The notes: generated from the sequence alone by a model not told the origin. DNA of 41,636 nucleotides from Seminavis robusta (GCA_903772945.1 CAICTM010000949.1:1-41636), one strand, 5' to 3'; shown: positions 20,058 to 30,202, counted from the first letter of the stretch. Program-made: numbers and translations.

Positions 20058-21569
20058 TTATCCTTTCTTGGGATTGGCTGCTCTTTTGTTGTACTTGTAA
20101 AGGCCCAAGACGAGCATGAAAAGGACTCCCAACCGGGGACCCAAGATCAATTCAACACACCAGCAGACACCCGTCACCACAAAAAGCAATCCATACACCA
20201 ACATCTGGACCATGGCATGATGCTTTCGAGCAATCTCGACAAGTTCAAGCGCCACAGAAGCATATGTGATCAAACCCTGGGCATCACGGTGATGGCAAAT
20301 GGAAACTTTGGACGACACGCCGATGCATACCAAGCGAAGCGGGCTAAAGAACATGTGACCCACAGTCGCTTGATGAACAAAGGGCAGAGTGACGCCACCG
20401 CCGTCCGCAGTGGAGAAAAGTTCGAGATGCTTCTTTTCAGAGGGCTGAAAGGGAAATGTGGCATAGTTGGACGCGACGATGCCGCCCGCCACAACAATGC
20501 TTCCGTCCGGAGTCAAGGGCGCATAGTGTCCCTTGCGTTTGATTCGGGCAATCTTGTTCACTTGAAAGTTAGCACTGTTTGCAAACATATCCTCAAGAAT
20601 ATCGCCCACTTGGATCGAGGCTGCCTCGACAGGAGTCGCCTGCCCCTGCAGATACACCATGTGGGCGTCCGTGACTTCCAATACTAGTTCGTTAACATCC
20701 GTGTAAAGCTGTAGGTATTCAGTTTCCTGCTCGTGATTGACATGAGCCAGACTATAGATAGACTGGTAGCCTCCTGATTTGGACATCACAATATCTCCAA
20801 TCTGGAGTTCTTTCATGGGCTTGGAGACAATCTTGGTGCCAGCAGGTGCTGTCTTTTCCATGCTACTTGGAGGAGCCATGCTTGGAGACGGAGCCAAGAC
20901 TGGGACTTCAACTTCTCCTGAGAAACAAGGAGTGGGCGAAGGCGCAGATCCCGGAGTAGGTGGGTCTGGACGTGGCCAACATCCAACGTCAGCTCCCTGG
21001 ACTAGACCACCAGGACTTTGAAAAACTCGGCACGGGGTTCCCTCCACTTCAAATTCATCGTCGGCACAACCGCATTCCACAATGACAAAGGAAACGATAA
21101 ATCCATTGTCGCAGAGCGGCCCGTCATCATCGTCACATTGTATCACAAAGTACATGAGCCCGTCGTGTGGACTTCCAATATCATGTTCCTCCATCCGGCC
21201 GATTCCATCCAGGTCCGAAGAGCTCCACGTCTTGCTCAGACTACCCCCCGCATTATTCTCAAACGCAATGGTAAAGGACAGTTCCTGGTGGCTAAGACGA
21301 CGACCACGCTGATCGTGACTGTCGTTGTCCTCCAGACTGCGGAGACCACGATGATCATGATCGGTATTGCTGTCGCCAAGACTGCGGCGACCGAGGGGCG
21401 GTAGCAGTTTCCAAATGATTTTGAATTTGGAGCCGGACGGAATGCTACAGTCAAATCGATTGATACGACCATCCCTGTAAGCGTTGCGATAAAAGCAAAA
21501 CTCCGTCGCTGATGCTGCAGCCAAAAAGAGCAAAAGGAGGGTGGTTGAAATGGACATGGTACGAGTCAT
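20058..21569 (-). CDS. Secreted Hint-domain (Hedgehog/intein-type) protein with C-terminal membrane helices
   Basis: Intronless, 503 aa from the ATG at 21569, chosen because MTRTMSISTTLLLLFLAAASA is a clear signal peptide. An ATG at 21836 in the same frame would add 89 residues made largely of DNA tandem repeats and is less likely. Residues about 22-200 form a Cys-containing extracellular domain of unknown type. A Hint module follows: the candidate nucleophile is Cys215 in PTPCFSGEVEV, then a Pro/Ser insert, then KPMKELQIGDIVMS, VTDAHMVYL (Thr300 and His303, the TxxH pair used in Hint self-processing), SIQVGDIL and KGHYAPLTPDGSIVV, which closely resembles the Hedgehog C-terminal block. Two hydrophobic segments near the end (LVYGLLFVVTGVCWCVELIL, LGVLFMLVLGLY) look membrane-spanning. 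Hint modules catalyse N-S acyl shift and self-cleavage; whether this one does so is untested. Confidence 0.85.
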   Translation of the reverse strand: MTRTMSISTTLLLLFLAAASATEFCFYRNAYRDGRINRFDCSIPSGSKFKIIWKLLPPLGRRSLGDSNTDHDHRGLRSLEDNDSHDQRGRRLSHQELSFTIAFENNAGGSLSKTWSSSDLDGIGRMEEHDIGSPHDGLMYFVIQCDDDDGPLCDNGFIVSFVIVECGCADDEFEVEGTPCRVFQSPGGLVQGADVGCWPRPDPPTPGSAPSPTPCFSGEVEVPVLAPSPSMAPPSSMEKTAPAGTKIVSKPMKELQIGDIVMSKSGGYQSIYSLAHVNHEQETEYLQLYTDVNELVLEVTDAHMVYLQGQATPVEAASIQVGDILEDMFANSANFQVNKIARIKRKGHYAPLTPDGSIVVAGGIVASNYATFPFQPSEKKHLELFSTADGGGVTLPFVHQATVGHMFFSPLRLVCIGVSSKVSICHHRDAQGLITYASVALELVEIARKHHAMVQMLVYGLLFVVTGVCWCVELILGPRLGVLFMLVLGLYKYNKRAANPKKG

Positions 21570-21586
21570 GTTGTTTACCTGCTCAG

Positions 21587-21655
21587 TTCTTTCTCTTGGT
21601 CTCTTTCTCTTGGTCTCTCTTGGTCTCTTTCTCTTGGTCTCTTTCTCTTGGTCTG
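21587..21655. repeat. 14-bp tandem repeat upstream of the Hint gene
   Basis: About five copies of ctctttctcttggt, one shortened to 10 bp. The repeat lies directly upstream of the favoured start of the Hint gene, probably in its 5' leader, giving a purine-rich leader on the mRNA strand. Confidence 0.8.
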
Positions 21656-21719
21656 TTGCCAAAAAATGAGACTGAAGCTTGCGAAAAAATGAGACGGGTT
21701 GCGATGTTGCGATTGTCGG

Positions 21720-21763
21720 ATCTTCTTGATTTGGATCTTCTTGATTTGGATCTTCTTGATTAG
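21720..21763. repeat. 15-bp tandem repeat upstream of the Hint gene
   Basis: Just under three copies of tcttcttgatttgga. In the minus-strand frame it would encode repeated NQEDP if the ATG at 21836 were used. It is more likely leader or promoter sequence. Confidence 0.8.
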
Positions 21764-21952
21764 GTTCGCGCCCTAAAAAGGTTCCGGTGTTCCGGTACAT
21801 CGCGATTTTGGATTCGCGACTAAATTTTAAAAGCATCTAGACAGTCCCCCAAAAGTGCTCCCCAGACCTGGATAACAAGGCACTGAAAGATTTAATCTGG
21901 CGGCTTTGTCTAAGTATTTGTTCTCACTGGTACTGTACCGGAACATACTCGC

Positions 21953-22330
21953 ATTGGTGCACATTAGGTAGCTCTGGTAGAATTTCTACGCCAAGTGCAA
22001 GTTTGAAAAAATTCCCGACTGATTTTACTATAGCGTTTTCAGTAAGTCAGTATTGGTGCAGATTAATGGTACTGTACGCACTCCGGTACCTGTAGTACCG
22101 GTACCGGTATGAATAGCGCCCTTGGCATTTCTATGCAAAGTTGAAGTTTGTTGAATTCCCGACTGATTTTACTATAGCGTTGTCAGTACTCAATTCGATC
22201 GCAGTACTTTGATTAGGTAATGATTAGGTAATGTACGAATTGGTGCAGTTGGGTAGCTCTGTAGGATTCTACGTCAAGTGCACTTTTGATGCAATTCACG
22301 ACTGATTTTACGAAACCTGGTTCTCAGTAG
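21953..22330. repeat. Noncoding module present three times
   Basis: Three degenerate direct copies, about 21953-22045, 22108-22187 and 22239-22330. The shared order is TTGGTGCA, GTAGCTCTG, a TTCTAC(G)CAAG(T)GCA-type segment, AATTCCCGACTGATTTTAC, then TATAGCGTT(T/G)TCAGTA or its decayed form. The middle copy lacks the first part, and the third has lost the TATAGCG part. The gaps are rich in GGTACC/ACCGGT words, and TGATTAGGTAA is doubled at about 22211-22232. No open frame spans the copies. Confidence 0.7.
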
Positions 22331-22825
22331 ACTAATCCATTCGACACAGCGACACAGCCAATTTTGCTGGAAATTTTTTCTGCCTCCAGGAAATCTCCGT
22401 ACTGTACGTAGACTAGTCAACATAAACTGTGTACATGTACCGGTACCTTACGGTACTACAGTACGCAGCTCCACAAGGCCAATGATTTTTTCACTTACTT
22501 TTTTGAAGCAATGAGTGACTCAGTCGAGTCTTGGTGGCGCATGCATTCGTTTGGCTGGCCAATTTGGAACCTTCGTCTCCACCTGCTGACTTTTTGGCTT
22601 CCTTTATATTGCATCGCAGCTGGCTTGAAAGCCAACAACCATTCCGCCATGGCACCAGCCGCTGGCCTCATGCAACGATCAACGATGAATGGTTGGCATT
22701 TCGAAGCTGCTAGCTAGCTCTTGTACCATAGTGTTGCTTATCGAGGACCTACAATATTGATTCCTTCCTATACAAAAGGGCGAGTATCCTGTGCTTGCTA
22801 GTCTTTTAAGATCTTGGATAAGCCA
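22331..22825. promoter_or_regulatory. Upstream region of the CDK-like gene
   Basis: Contains TACCGGTACC and other palindromic words near 22437-22460 and an AT-rich stretch (tcctatacaaaagg) about 55-60 bp before the CDK start that could serve as a TATA-like element. A 68-codon frame at 22511-22717 begins with ATG but resembles nothing I know and is not called as a gene. Confidence 0.35.
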
Positions 22826-24127
22826 ATGTCATCGAAGCAGCCCAAGCCGAATTCCAAGAAGCCTCCGTTGAATGGTCAATTTCGGCTGAAGAGAAAACGG
22901 CCACGGCCAACAGCAACTTCCTCAAAGACTGCAAAGGCACCCGAAGTTCAGTCATCTCCCGACACCATCATCAACGAAACCTCCCAAAAGAAAAAGAATC
23001 CAAACAAAGCCGAGTCCAAAGAAAAGCCAAGTTCCGCATCATTGCCTGTTGGCTCTTGCGTCGGAGTGTCGGAACGCTTCAAAAAAATTTGCCGCATTGG
23101 AGAGGGAACCTACGGGATCGTGTACAAGGCCGAAGACCGGCAAAATCCAGGTGACTTTGTAGCCTTGAAGCGCTGTATTCCTCATCATGAAGGTACCGAT
23201 GGATATCCCATGACTGCCTTGCGGGAGATACTGTCGCTACGCCTTTTGCAGCAGCATCCTAACGTGGTAACACTGCGTACTGACATTGGCATGGTGGCAG
23301 TCTCCAAATCAGATAACTATCTGGTATTTGAATACTGTGAGCATGAACTGGCCCAGTTGCTGGATTTTCATTACACCAAGCAACGCAACCCACGCAATAC
23401 TAAGGGAGGGATCTTTGGTGGTTCCAACAATAACCCAAAGAGTCCGTTTACAGAGGCCAACGTCAAGACACTCATGACGCATCTGCTTTCAGCCTTGGAG
23501 TGCATGCACGATCATCGATTGATTCATAGAGACATCAAAGTCAGCAATCTGCTTTACTCAGCTTCGGGGCATCTCAAACTCGCAGACTTTGGGCTGAGCA
23601 GGTCCTTACCATCCCAAGAGCCATTGCAGGATGGTGGCTACCATTTGACCCCAAATGTCGTGAGTCTCTGGTACCGCCCTCCAGAGCTGTTGCTGGGTTC
23701 CAAGACGTACAGCCAAGCTATTGATATGTGGGGAGCCGGGTGTGTCTTTGCAGAACTCTTGTTGGGATATCCTCTTTGGAGTGGCAAATCAGAATCGGAA
23801 CAGATGGAAGCCATCTTCTCCACTGTCGGACCACCATCGGTGGAATCCTGGCCAAACCTTCTGACCATGCCCTTGATCCAGGATGGATCTGTAAAGCTCG
23901 AGAAATATGCCAAAGTCAGAACATCGTCCATGCCTCTGTTGGATTCCTTTAGCTACTTGGCGACGTCCGGCTTGATGCTCTTGGCCAATCTGTTGCACTA
24001 TGATGCTAATGGCAAGAGGCTCACGGCATCGCAAGCACTCCAGTCCAGCTACTTTGCGTCAGAGCCTCTCCCGACTCCTCCAGCTGAAATGCCCAAGTTC
24101 AAGTCACTACATACCGCTAAAAAGTGA
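22826..24127 (+). CDS. Cyclin-dependent kinase, CDK10/CDK11-like
   Basis: Intronless, 433 aa from the ATG at 22826. A basic, unstructured N-terminus (1-85) precedes a complete protein kinase domain: GEGTYG glycine loop (92-97), VALKR with the ATP-binding Lys115, the cyclin-contact helix GYPMTALREI (PSTAIRE equivalent, 127-135), HRDIKVSNLL with catalytic Asp236, DFG (Asp254), and VVSLWYRPPELLLG after the T-loop. Expected catalytic residues are all present, so the kinase should be active once bound to a cyclin. HRDxKVSNLL and xxxTxLREI favour the CDK10/CDK11 branch (transcription and splicing) over cell-cycle CDK1/2, though the helix is not identical to either. A short insert (about 185-205, Asn/Gly-rich) lies before the catalytic loop. 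Confidence 0.88.
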   Translation: MSSKQPKPNSKKPPLNGQFRLKRKRPRPTATSSKTAKAPEVQSSPDTIINETSQKKKNPNKAESKEKPSSASLPVGSCVGVSERFKKICRIGEGTYGIVYKAEDRQNPGDFVALKRCIPHHEGTDGYPMTALREILSLRLLQQHPNVVTLRTDIGMVAVSKSDNYLVFEYCEHELAQLLDFHYTKQRNPRNTKGGIFGGSNNNPKSPFTEANVKTLMTHLLSALECMHDHRLIHRDIKVSNLLYSASGHLKLADFGLSRSLPSQEPLQDGGYHLTPNVVSLWYRPPELLLGSKTYSQAIDMWGAGCVFAELLLGYPLWSGKSESEQMEAIFSTVGPPSVESWPNLLTMPLIQDGSVKLEKYAKVRTSSMPLLDSFSYLATSGLMLLANLLHYDANGKRLTASQALQSSYFASEPLPTPPAEMPKFKSLHTAKK

Positions 24128-24322
24128 TTTATTCTACCAGCAAATAGCATAATGGTTACTTTTGGTGTCGATGGATTTGTAGATATCTCATCCTGTCATT
24201 ATGATTTTAAAATACGGAAGCTACAACCAACCAACCACAGATATAGCAGCAATAGCAACGGACATCATAGCATGTCGTTATTTCGTTTCCATTAGACAAT
24301 AACGTCTTTATTGGCGTTCGTG

Positions 24323-26139
24323 TCATCGAGACGACCCACTTCCACCGAATCGGTCTCCAATCATAGGAAGTCGTCGAAACCAATTGGGCAACGACGGTTT
24401 GGAATTTTCATCATTCATTTCCTTTTGATGAGTTCCCCAGGTATTCTTGATTGCTACCAATTGAGTTGTTGGCTTTGGGGAGTAGTGGGTAAAGACTTGG
24501 TACAATGGCTTCCACCTGTCTGCTACCTGCTCGGCTGTTGTCGGTTTTGGTGGTGGACGGAACGATAGGAGACCTCCTCCAAAGGCGCCTCCTCGTGGTC
24601 GGCTCCACCATGTGGAAGACGACTCTTCAGATTGTGGTGATTTGTCAGTTTCCTGTTGTTGCTGATTGTCGGTTTCGCCTTGAAGAATCTTTGATGTAAA
24701 GATTGAAGAAGATAGTATTGGCGCTGGTGTTGGTGGTTTCGCCCGAGACATTAATTGAGAGGCGGTTGGTGCACTGGCAACGGTATCTTTGGCTGGTGCT
24801 GGTGCGTAGGCCTCCTGCTGCATGGCCTTTTGTTCTTGTTGCATTTCTAGCAAAGCGTCTTTCATTTTCAAGACAGACTTGATCCCGGTCGCTCCAATCG
24901 TCTTGACGTAGAGCCACATGGGAATCCATCCTCCACTGCCACTTTCGCCAGAATCATTGAGATCAATCCGACAGACAATGGTCAAATGGCACTGCTCTTG
25001 ACCATTCTTGTCTTGAATGGGTTTGTAAAAGGCAATGGAATCTTGAAAGGCCCGTGTGTAGGATGGCGACCGCGGCACATCGGGTGTTTGAACACTGACC
25101 GAGCCCGATACCCAGGTTCCATCTTCCAGAGGCAAATCCGTGACACTGAGAAAGACAAAGTCGCGTTTCCCAAAGGCCAAGATGCGATGAGTTTTCTTTT
25201 GTACTAGAATCATATTGACACCTTGATGTGTATAGTTGGCATGAACCGAATGCGTGTCATAAAAAGGGTCCATCTGATGTTGTAAAAGATAGTATGGACA
25301 GGGTTAGATACAAAAAGACAGCAAAAAACACTCGCTTTGTAGGTTGAACAAACAGAACAACAAGCACTCACCTTGGGCATACTCCACCCCCAGTTTTCAA
25401 TTTTCAAAAACTCCCAGCAGGATGCCACCGAAGTTGGAATGAGTGTTTCCATTCTCACATAGGGGCACGTAGGATCGGACTCGTGCTCCAAGAGTGATAC
25501 TTTGGCTCCATCTTTTTCATTGACGACTCTCCATTTGTGCTCATTATCGGGTCGAAAGGCTTTGGCATGGTACTCCTCTTCCAATTGTTTGTAAGCCTGG
25601 TACATGTCTTGCGCAATTCCTTCCTTCTTGCTGGCAAATGCGGGCAATGGTGTTCCACGTTCCTTGCCTCTTGTTGGTGCTGTCTCGTCATCACCCAGTG
25701 TCCCGGCTGCCAGTGCCAGTGTCACCAAGAGGAGAATGGCCAGAAAGGGTCGATGATGGAGTACTACTTGTTGGATCCGTGTATTGTTGCTGCTCTTGCT
25801 GCTGATTTTCTCTACTAGCGGAACTCCTCCATCCCAGGAAAACTTGCGACACTTGACCGATGTCGGCTTTTGCATGTAGTTATCACTAACATTGTACGAT
25901 GCTCGTCGTTGTTCCCTGTGGATGTTGTCGTCCTCCTCCTTGATAAATACACCCGCACTGAGGCTACTCGCTCGGACTAGTTTTGGCTTTTTGGAAGGCT
26001 TTCTGCAGGGAATGTAGATGGTCTTGGGTGGAAGGTCTGGTACGTCTTCCACCGACATTTCCTCATTATTGTCGTCTTCTTTCATCAAGGATCGTCTGGA
26101 GAAGGGCCGGACTAGGCGAAACAGACGATTGGCCACCAT
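24323..26139 (-). CDS. START-domain protein with an N-terminal membrane helix
   Basis: Two exons, 26139..25372 and 25273..24323, with a 98-bp GT-AG intron joined in phase, give 572 aa. The ATG at 26139 has a good context (ACCATGG on the coding side). A charged N-terminus (1-125) is followed by one hydrophobic helix (PFLAILLLVTLALAAGTL, about 131-148). The lumenal or cytosolic region after it has the shape of a START/Bet v1-like lipid-binding domain: WRVVNEKDGAKVSLLEHES, VRMETLIPTSVASCWEFLK, then after the intron MDPFYDTHSVHANY, RDFVFLSVTDLP, and a final helix (IGATGIKSVLKMKDALLEM). START domains carry or sense sterols, phospholipids or ceramides. The C-terminal ~120 residues are low-complexity Gln/Ser/Pro sequence. 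The ligand cannot be told from the sequence. Confidence 0.78.
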
Positions 26140-26570
26140 GGTTTACTGTATAATGGTCTCAAGAGAGATTGATCGATCGCCAGCAACTGAAATACTATGT
26201 TGTGTGTGGAATAATACTGTGGTGCAAGGTGCAACAGGCACCACCTCACCGCCAAATTGTGGTCAACAGAAAAGGCCGGGAAATCCATTCAAAAATCTTG
26301 TTTCCGGCGTGGAAAGCTCTTCGCTCTCGGAGTGGAAAGCTCTTCGGAACTGAATTAATCGGAAATAACCAACTAGTTCCGAAAGTATATTTCGGGATTT
26401 TTTAGGACAACAAACAACAATGACGAAGAAAGCTGCTTGGAAACTTGGAACCGTTCTCAAGATACTTGTGCTTGGCATACCGGTACATATCCCTTGTGTG
26501 CTTGGAAGCCAGTCAGATTCCAGATAGCCCTTGGCGAGTAGTATCAAGCCGACTCGAGTCGAGTCAGTGG
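26140..26570. promoter_or_regulatory. Shared upstream region of START and hydrolase genes
   Basis: 431 bp between divergent starts. It holds a near-repeat of CGGAGTGGAAAGCTCTTCG/GCGTGGAAAGCTCTTCG at about 26307-26345. No gene seen. Confidence 0.35.
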
Positions 26571-27665
26571 ATGAATCTCAATATTTTCTGGTTCGCTCTA
26601 TTGACTGTCACTCTACTCCCCCCTGGCTCATTTGCTTGGATACCCCATCATTCTACTACCTATCATTATTTTCCAGAAGATACCGGCTTGACCATGGCGT
26701 CATCCGAAGCTGCAGGAGGTCGGAAAGTCTTCGAATCCATCTGCGGTCCTCCCAAGGGCAAATTTTTGGAGACCACTCATGGAACTACCCACTACGTTCT
26801 AGAAACCAGTGCCAACAAATCGAATGACAGTCCCTTGGTGGTCCTGCTTCACGGCATTGCTGGAAATCTGGGTCTATTCGACAAGATTGCCGCCGATCTG
26901 CTGGAAAAAGGCGACGCGGGGCAAGTCTTGCGCTACGATCTCTACGACAGAGGGTACAGTGAATCCAACATGGAAGAATACCCCATTGTCACGACAGGAG
27001 TTCATCCTCTCGATTTTACCCTCGAGCTGCACGTGCAACAACTCAAGGATGTTCTCGAAAAATTGGAACTGGCCAACCACAAAAAGATTATTCTCTGTGG
27101 TCATTCCACGGGTGGTGCCGCTATCATTGGGTATGCTGCAGAAAATCCCGACAATATCGCCGGCATGATCTTGATCGATTCGGTGGGCCTTCCCATTAGT
27201 TCGCCCCTCGTTGCCAAACTGGCCAATTTGCCCATCCTGGGGACCTTTTTGGTACGAGCCTTTGGCGTCAAGGGATTTCTCAAATTTGCTCGTCAGTCAT
27301 TGGCGCAGCCGGATGAAATGCAAGAGTACTTGGGAACACTCGAGCGCAACGCCAATGCCAATCCAAGATTTTTTGCCGCTATTCGATCCACCAATAACAA
27401 ATGCAAAGGCTTTGGGGGGACTACCGCCGAACCAGAATACCGACAATGCTGTCAAGCCAAAATTCCAATGCACCTGATTTGGGGCAAGGAAGATAAGGCT
27501 GTACCGTACACGAATTGTTGTAAAATGAAGGCCATTGCCGAAGAACTAGGAACGCAAGTGACGGAAACGAGTTTTGATGGAATGCCACACAACATCTTCT
27601 TCTCGGATGCCAAGCCAGTGGAATGTGCCAAATTGATCTGCGACTTTGTGGCCGCGAAGAAGTGA
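26571..27665 (+). CDS. Alpha/beta hydrolase, secreted or plastid-targeted
   Basis: Intronless, 364 aa from the ATG at 26571 (MNLNIFWFALL); the frame is open upstream but the signal peptide fixes this start. After the signal (cleavage after GSFA) comes Trp, an aromatic residue at the position used for diatom plastid import. The fold is the alpha/beta hydrolase fold: VVLLHGIAGN (oxyanion loop), the nucleophile elbow GHSTGG (Ser179), acid in WGKEDKAVP (Asp308) and histidine in GMPHNIFF (His340), in the correct order and spacing. A cap region lies between about 205 and 285. The family includes esterases, lipases, epoxide hydrolases and C-C hydrolases; Ser as nucleophile argues for esterase- or lipase-like activity rather than epoxide hydrolysis. 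The substrate is unknown. Confidence 0.85.
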   Translation: MNLNIFWFALLTVTLLPPGSFAWIPHHSTTYHYFPEDTGLTMASSEAAGGRKVFESICGPPKGKFLETTHGTTHYVLETSANKSNDSPLVVLLHGIAGNLGLFDKIAADLLEKGDAGQVLRYDLYDRGYSESNMEEYPIVTTGVHPLDFTLELHVQQLKDVLEKLELANHKKIILCGHSTGGAAIIGYAAENPDNIAGMILIDSVGLPISSPLVAKLANLPILGTFLVRAFGVKGFLKFARQSLAQPDEMQEYLGTLERNANANPRFFAAIRSTNNKCKGFGGTTAEPEYRQCCQAKIPMHLIWGKEDKAVPYTNCCKMKAIAEELGTQVTETSFDGMPHNIFFSDAKPVECAKLICDFVAAKK

Positions 27666-28233
27666 TACGAGTACCGGTAGCGTATGTAATGGAGATAGTG
27701 TACCTTTGTTTGTTGCTACAATATATTACATGTATTACAATACCCAGTCGTTCAATTTAGTAGAAGTTATATACAGACCCAGTACGTGTAACAGTAGATG
27801 CGTATAGCAGCGAATCAAAGCACGTGGTTTTTGCTGTGTTGCCTGTGAATTGTCGGAGAATTACTAGTAATTGGTTCTGGTGACGGTCAATCAATTGCAG
27901 TCTTCGTTAATGATTGAAGTCATGGCTGTCGAATCATGGAAGAATTCGTCACAGACTGCAGCAAGCGCCAAGGTTAAACAAACTTGATTTGTGGAATCTT
28001 TGCTACGATAGACCAGGCCCAACCCCCTTGAGTATTTTCACTGGCGGTAGCACTGTGCTCTCTGGGATTGGCACTGGCACTTCTCTCCCTACGACTCGCA
28101 CGACTTTCCCTACGACTTGCATTTCCCGCTCTCCCAGTAGGGGTGTCCCTCGAATCCTGCAGAGAACAACACGAAAGACTTTTTAGAAAACGTTGCTGCG
28201 TTACATAGTTGTCAAAACCAAATATTCAATACC
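27666..28233. other. Intergenic between convergent genes, no gene seen
   Basis: 568 bp between the hydrolase and ankyrin genes. There is a partial repeat around 28085-28125 (ccctacgactcgcacgact / ccctacgacttgcat). The plus-strand frame here has no recognisable content. Confidence 0.4.
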
Positions 28234-30202
28234 TCATACAATTAGCCCCTCCCAGCTCGGGCATCCATTTTTGAGAGCCCATTCCAAAATTGCTTTGTGC
28301 CCATTGGCTTCGGCTCCCCCACAGGTATTTTCATCCCATGGACACCCGTGCTTGCGTGCCCATTTAAGCACCTCCAAGTGTCCGTTCATGGCCGCACATG
28401 CACAAGTCCTCTCATCCCAAGGGCATCCATGTTCCCGAGCCCATTTGAGGATATGCAAGTGTCCATTCATAGCAGCGCGTCCACATGTTGACTCATCCCA
28501 GGGGCAACCACGCTCATGGGACCATTGTAGAGCCCTCAAATGCCCATTTTGAGCTGCCGAGGAACAGGTTCCCTTGTCCCACGCACATCCATTTTCTCGA
28601 GCCCATCGGAGAACCTGAAAGTGTCCATTGGAAGCCGCAAAAGTGCAAGTGTTGCTATCCCACCGGCAGCCATTTTCTCTTGACCATCTCAAGACGTTCA
28701 AGTGCCCGTTCATGGCGGCAAAACTGCAGGTATCTTCGTCCCATGGACAGCGTCCTCTACGTGCCCACTTGAGGACATCCAAATGTCCGTTTTGTGCCGC
28801 ATAGCTGCAAGTGTATCCATCCCAGGGGCAGCCTTGTTCGCGGAGCCATTGAGTACAGCCAACTGTCCATTCTGTGCTGCAAATGCACATGTCATGGCAT
28901 CCCAGGGACACCATTTTGTCTTGCCCACTTGAGGACATGCCAGTGTCCATTTGATGCCGCATAGCTGTAGGTGTTTCCATCCCACGGGCAGCCTTTGCTT
29001 CGAACCCATTTGAGTGCCTCCAAATGTCCATTTTGAGCAGCAAATGCACATGTCATGGCATCCCAGGGACATCCCTGATCACAGGCATATTTGAGTGCTT
29101 TGAACTGTCCATGTTTGGCAGCGCTGGAACAGGTGTCGCTATCCCACGGGCAGCCATTTTTGTGTGCATATTCCAGAATCTTGACGTGTCCATTTGCAGC
29201 CGCCTGTTCGCACGTTCGTTCATTCCACGGGAACTGTTGTTCGTGAGCCCACTTGAAGACGTCGAGATTTCCCACCTTGGCTACCACAGTACAGACAAGG
29301 TTGAGTCGGTTGTCGTCTTCTCTGGTTTCTTGGTCCCAAAATTGAGCACAGGATATACCGGAAAAGACCGAACTGTAAAAGGTATCGTACACTGTAGCTT
29401 CTCTGATAAACGGAGCTGTCACTTGGGGAGGCGTTTCCACCGAGGCGCAGTATGCTTCATATACTTGCTTCATATGCTTGTTGACCCCGGCCACATATAC
29501 GTAGTTTCCCATACCGACAAAGGGTAGGACATTGTTGACCCAAATATCGGTCTGATCGTTCAACAAAAGAATAGGAGTTCTGTCCGCTTCCGTTTCTTCT
29601 TCCTCTTCTTCTACCTCTGTGTCACTAAAATCGCTCAACGCATCCCCTTCTCGAAATTGTTCGACCATCTGTGTGACTGCATTCAGCTTTTGTTCAATCA
29701 TCTCTTCATCTTCGCCTTCCTGATGCATTCGTAGCAGCGCATTTTGACACAACGACAATGCCAAGTCAAAATCCTCTCCGGAGCTCTGCGCTCTCCTCAT
29801 GTTGGCTCGAGTAGCTCGTCGTCTCGAGTGATCTCTTACGGGTGCGTGATTGCTGTTTTGTCCAAACAGCGGGAGTTGCAGGTCCTGCGCGCCGTGGGAT
29901 ATTCTCCGCAAGGCGGTTTGGAGGGACTGCGAGGCATTGTTGGCATGGTCTTTCAACGAGAGATCCATTTCCTTTTTCTTCTTCTTCTCGTCTTCGAGGC
30001 GACGGTGTCGGCGGCGACGTTGATAGATGGCAGCAGCCACAAAGGCCATGAACAGCGAGCCGCTGTTTGTCGATGAGATTCGACTTCTTCTCTTGTAAAC
30101 TTTCAAAATATGGTGAGTGTGCTGCTGTTGGCTGAACAGAAGCCTGTGGAGACTGGTGGGTGCGTTGCTTCCGTTCGGCTGGAACGGCAATGAATCCCAC
30201 AT
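28234..30202 (-). CDS. Ankyrin-repeat protein, reading frame broken twice
   Basis: One gene by content, but its frame is interrupted. The first part (30202 to about 28912) has a Lys/Arg-rich start, an acidic Glu run, and five ankyrin-like units of the type NGCPWD..TC..AA.NGHL..LKWAR. At about 28910-28912 (before CPWDAMTC) one base is missing and the frame ends in TGA. The next unit continues in the second frame for about 63 bases; at about 28848-28849 another base is missing, and eight more units follow in the third frame to the stop at 28234. Units on both sides of each gap align in all frames, about 13-14 in total. Either this is a young pseudogene or the sequence has two single-base errors. 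Such repeats bind proteins; these Trp-containing units are common in diatoms and related algae (from memory). Confidence 0.8.

Noticed and set aside
19842..20687. 281-codon plus-strand frame overlapping the Hint gene
   Set aside because: Antisense shadow of the Hint coding sequence, which has a clear domain and signal peptide.
21570..21836. N-terminal extension of the Hint protein from the ATG at 21836
   Set aside because: It would place 89 repeat-derived residues before a good signal peptide, which should be at the N-terminus.
22511..22717. 68-codon plus-strand frame upstream of the CDK gene
   Set aside because: Begins with ATG and has a hydrophobic stretch, but no family resemblance or other support; lies in the likely promoter.
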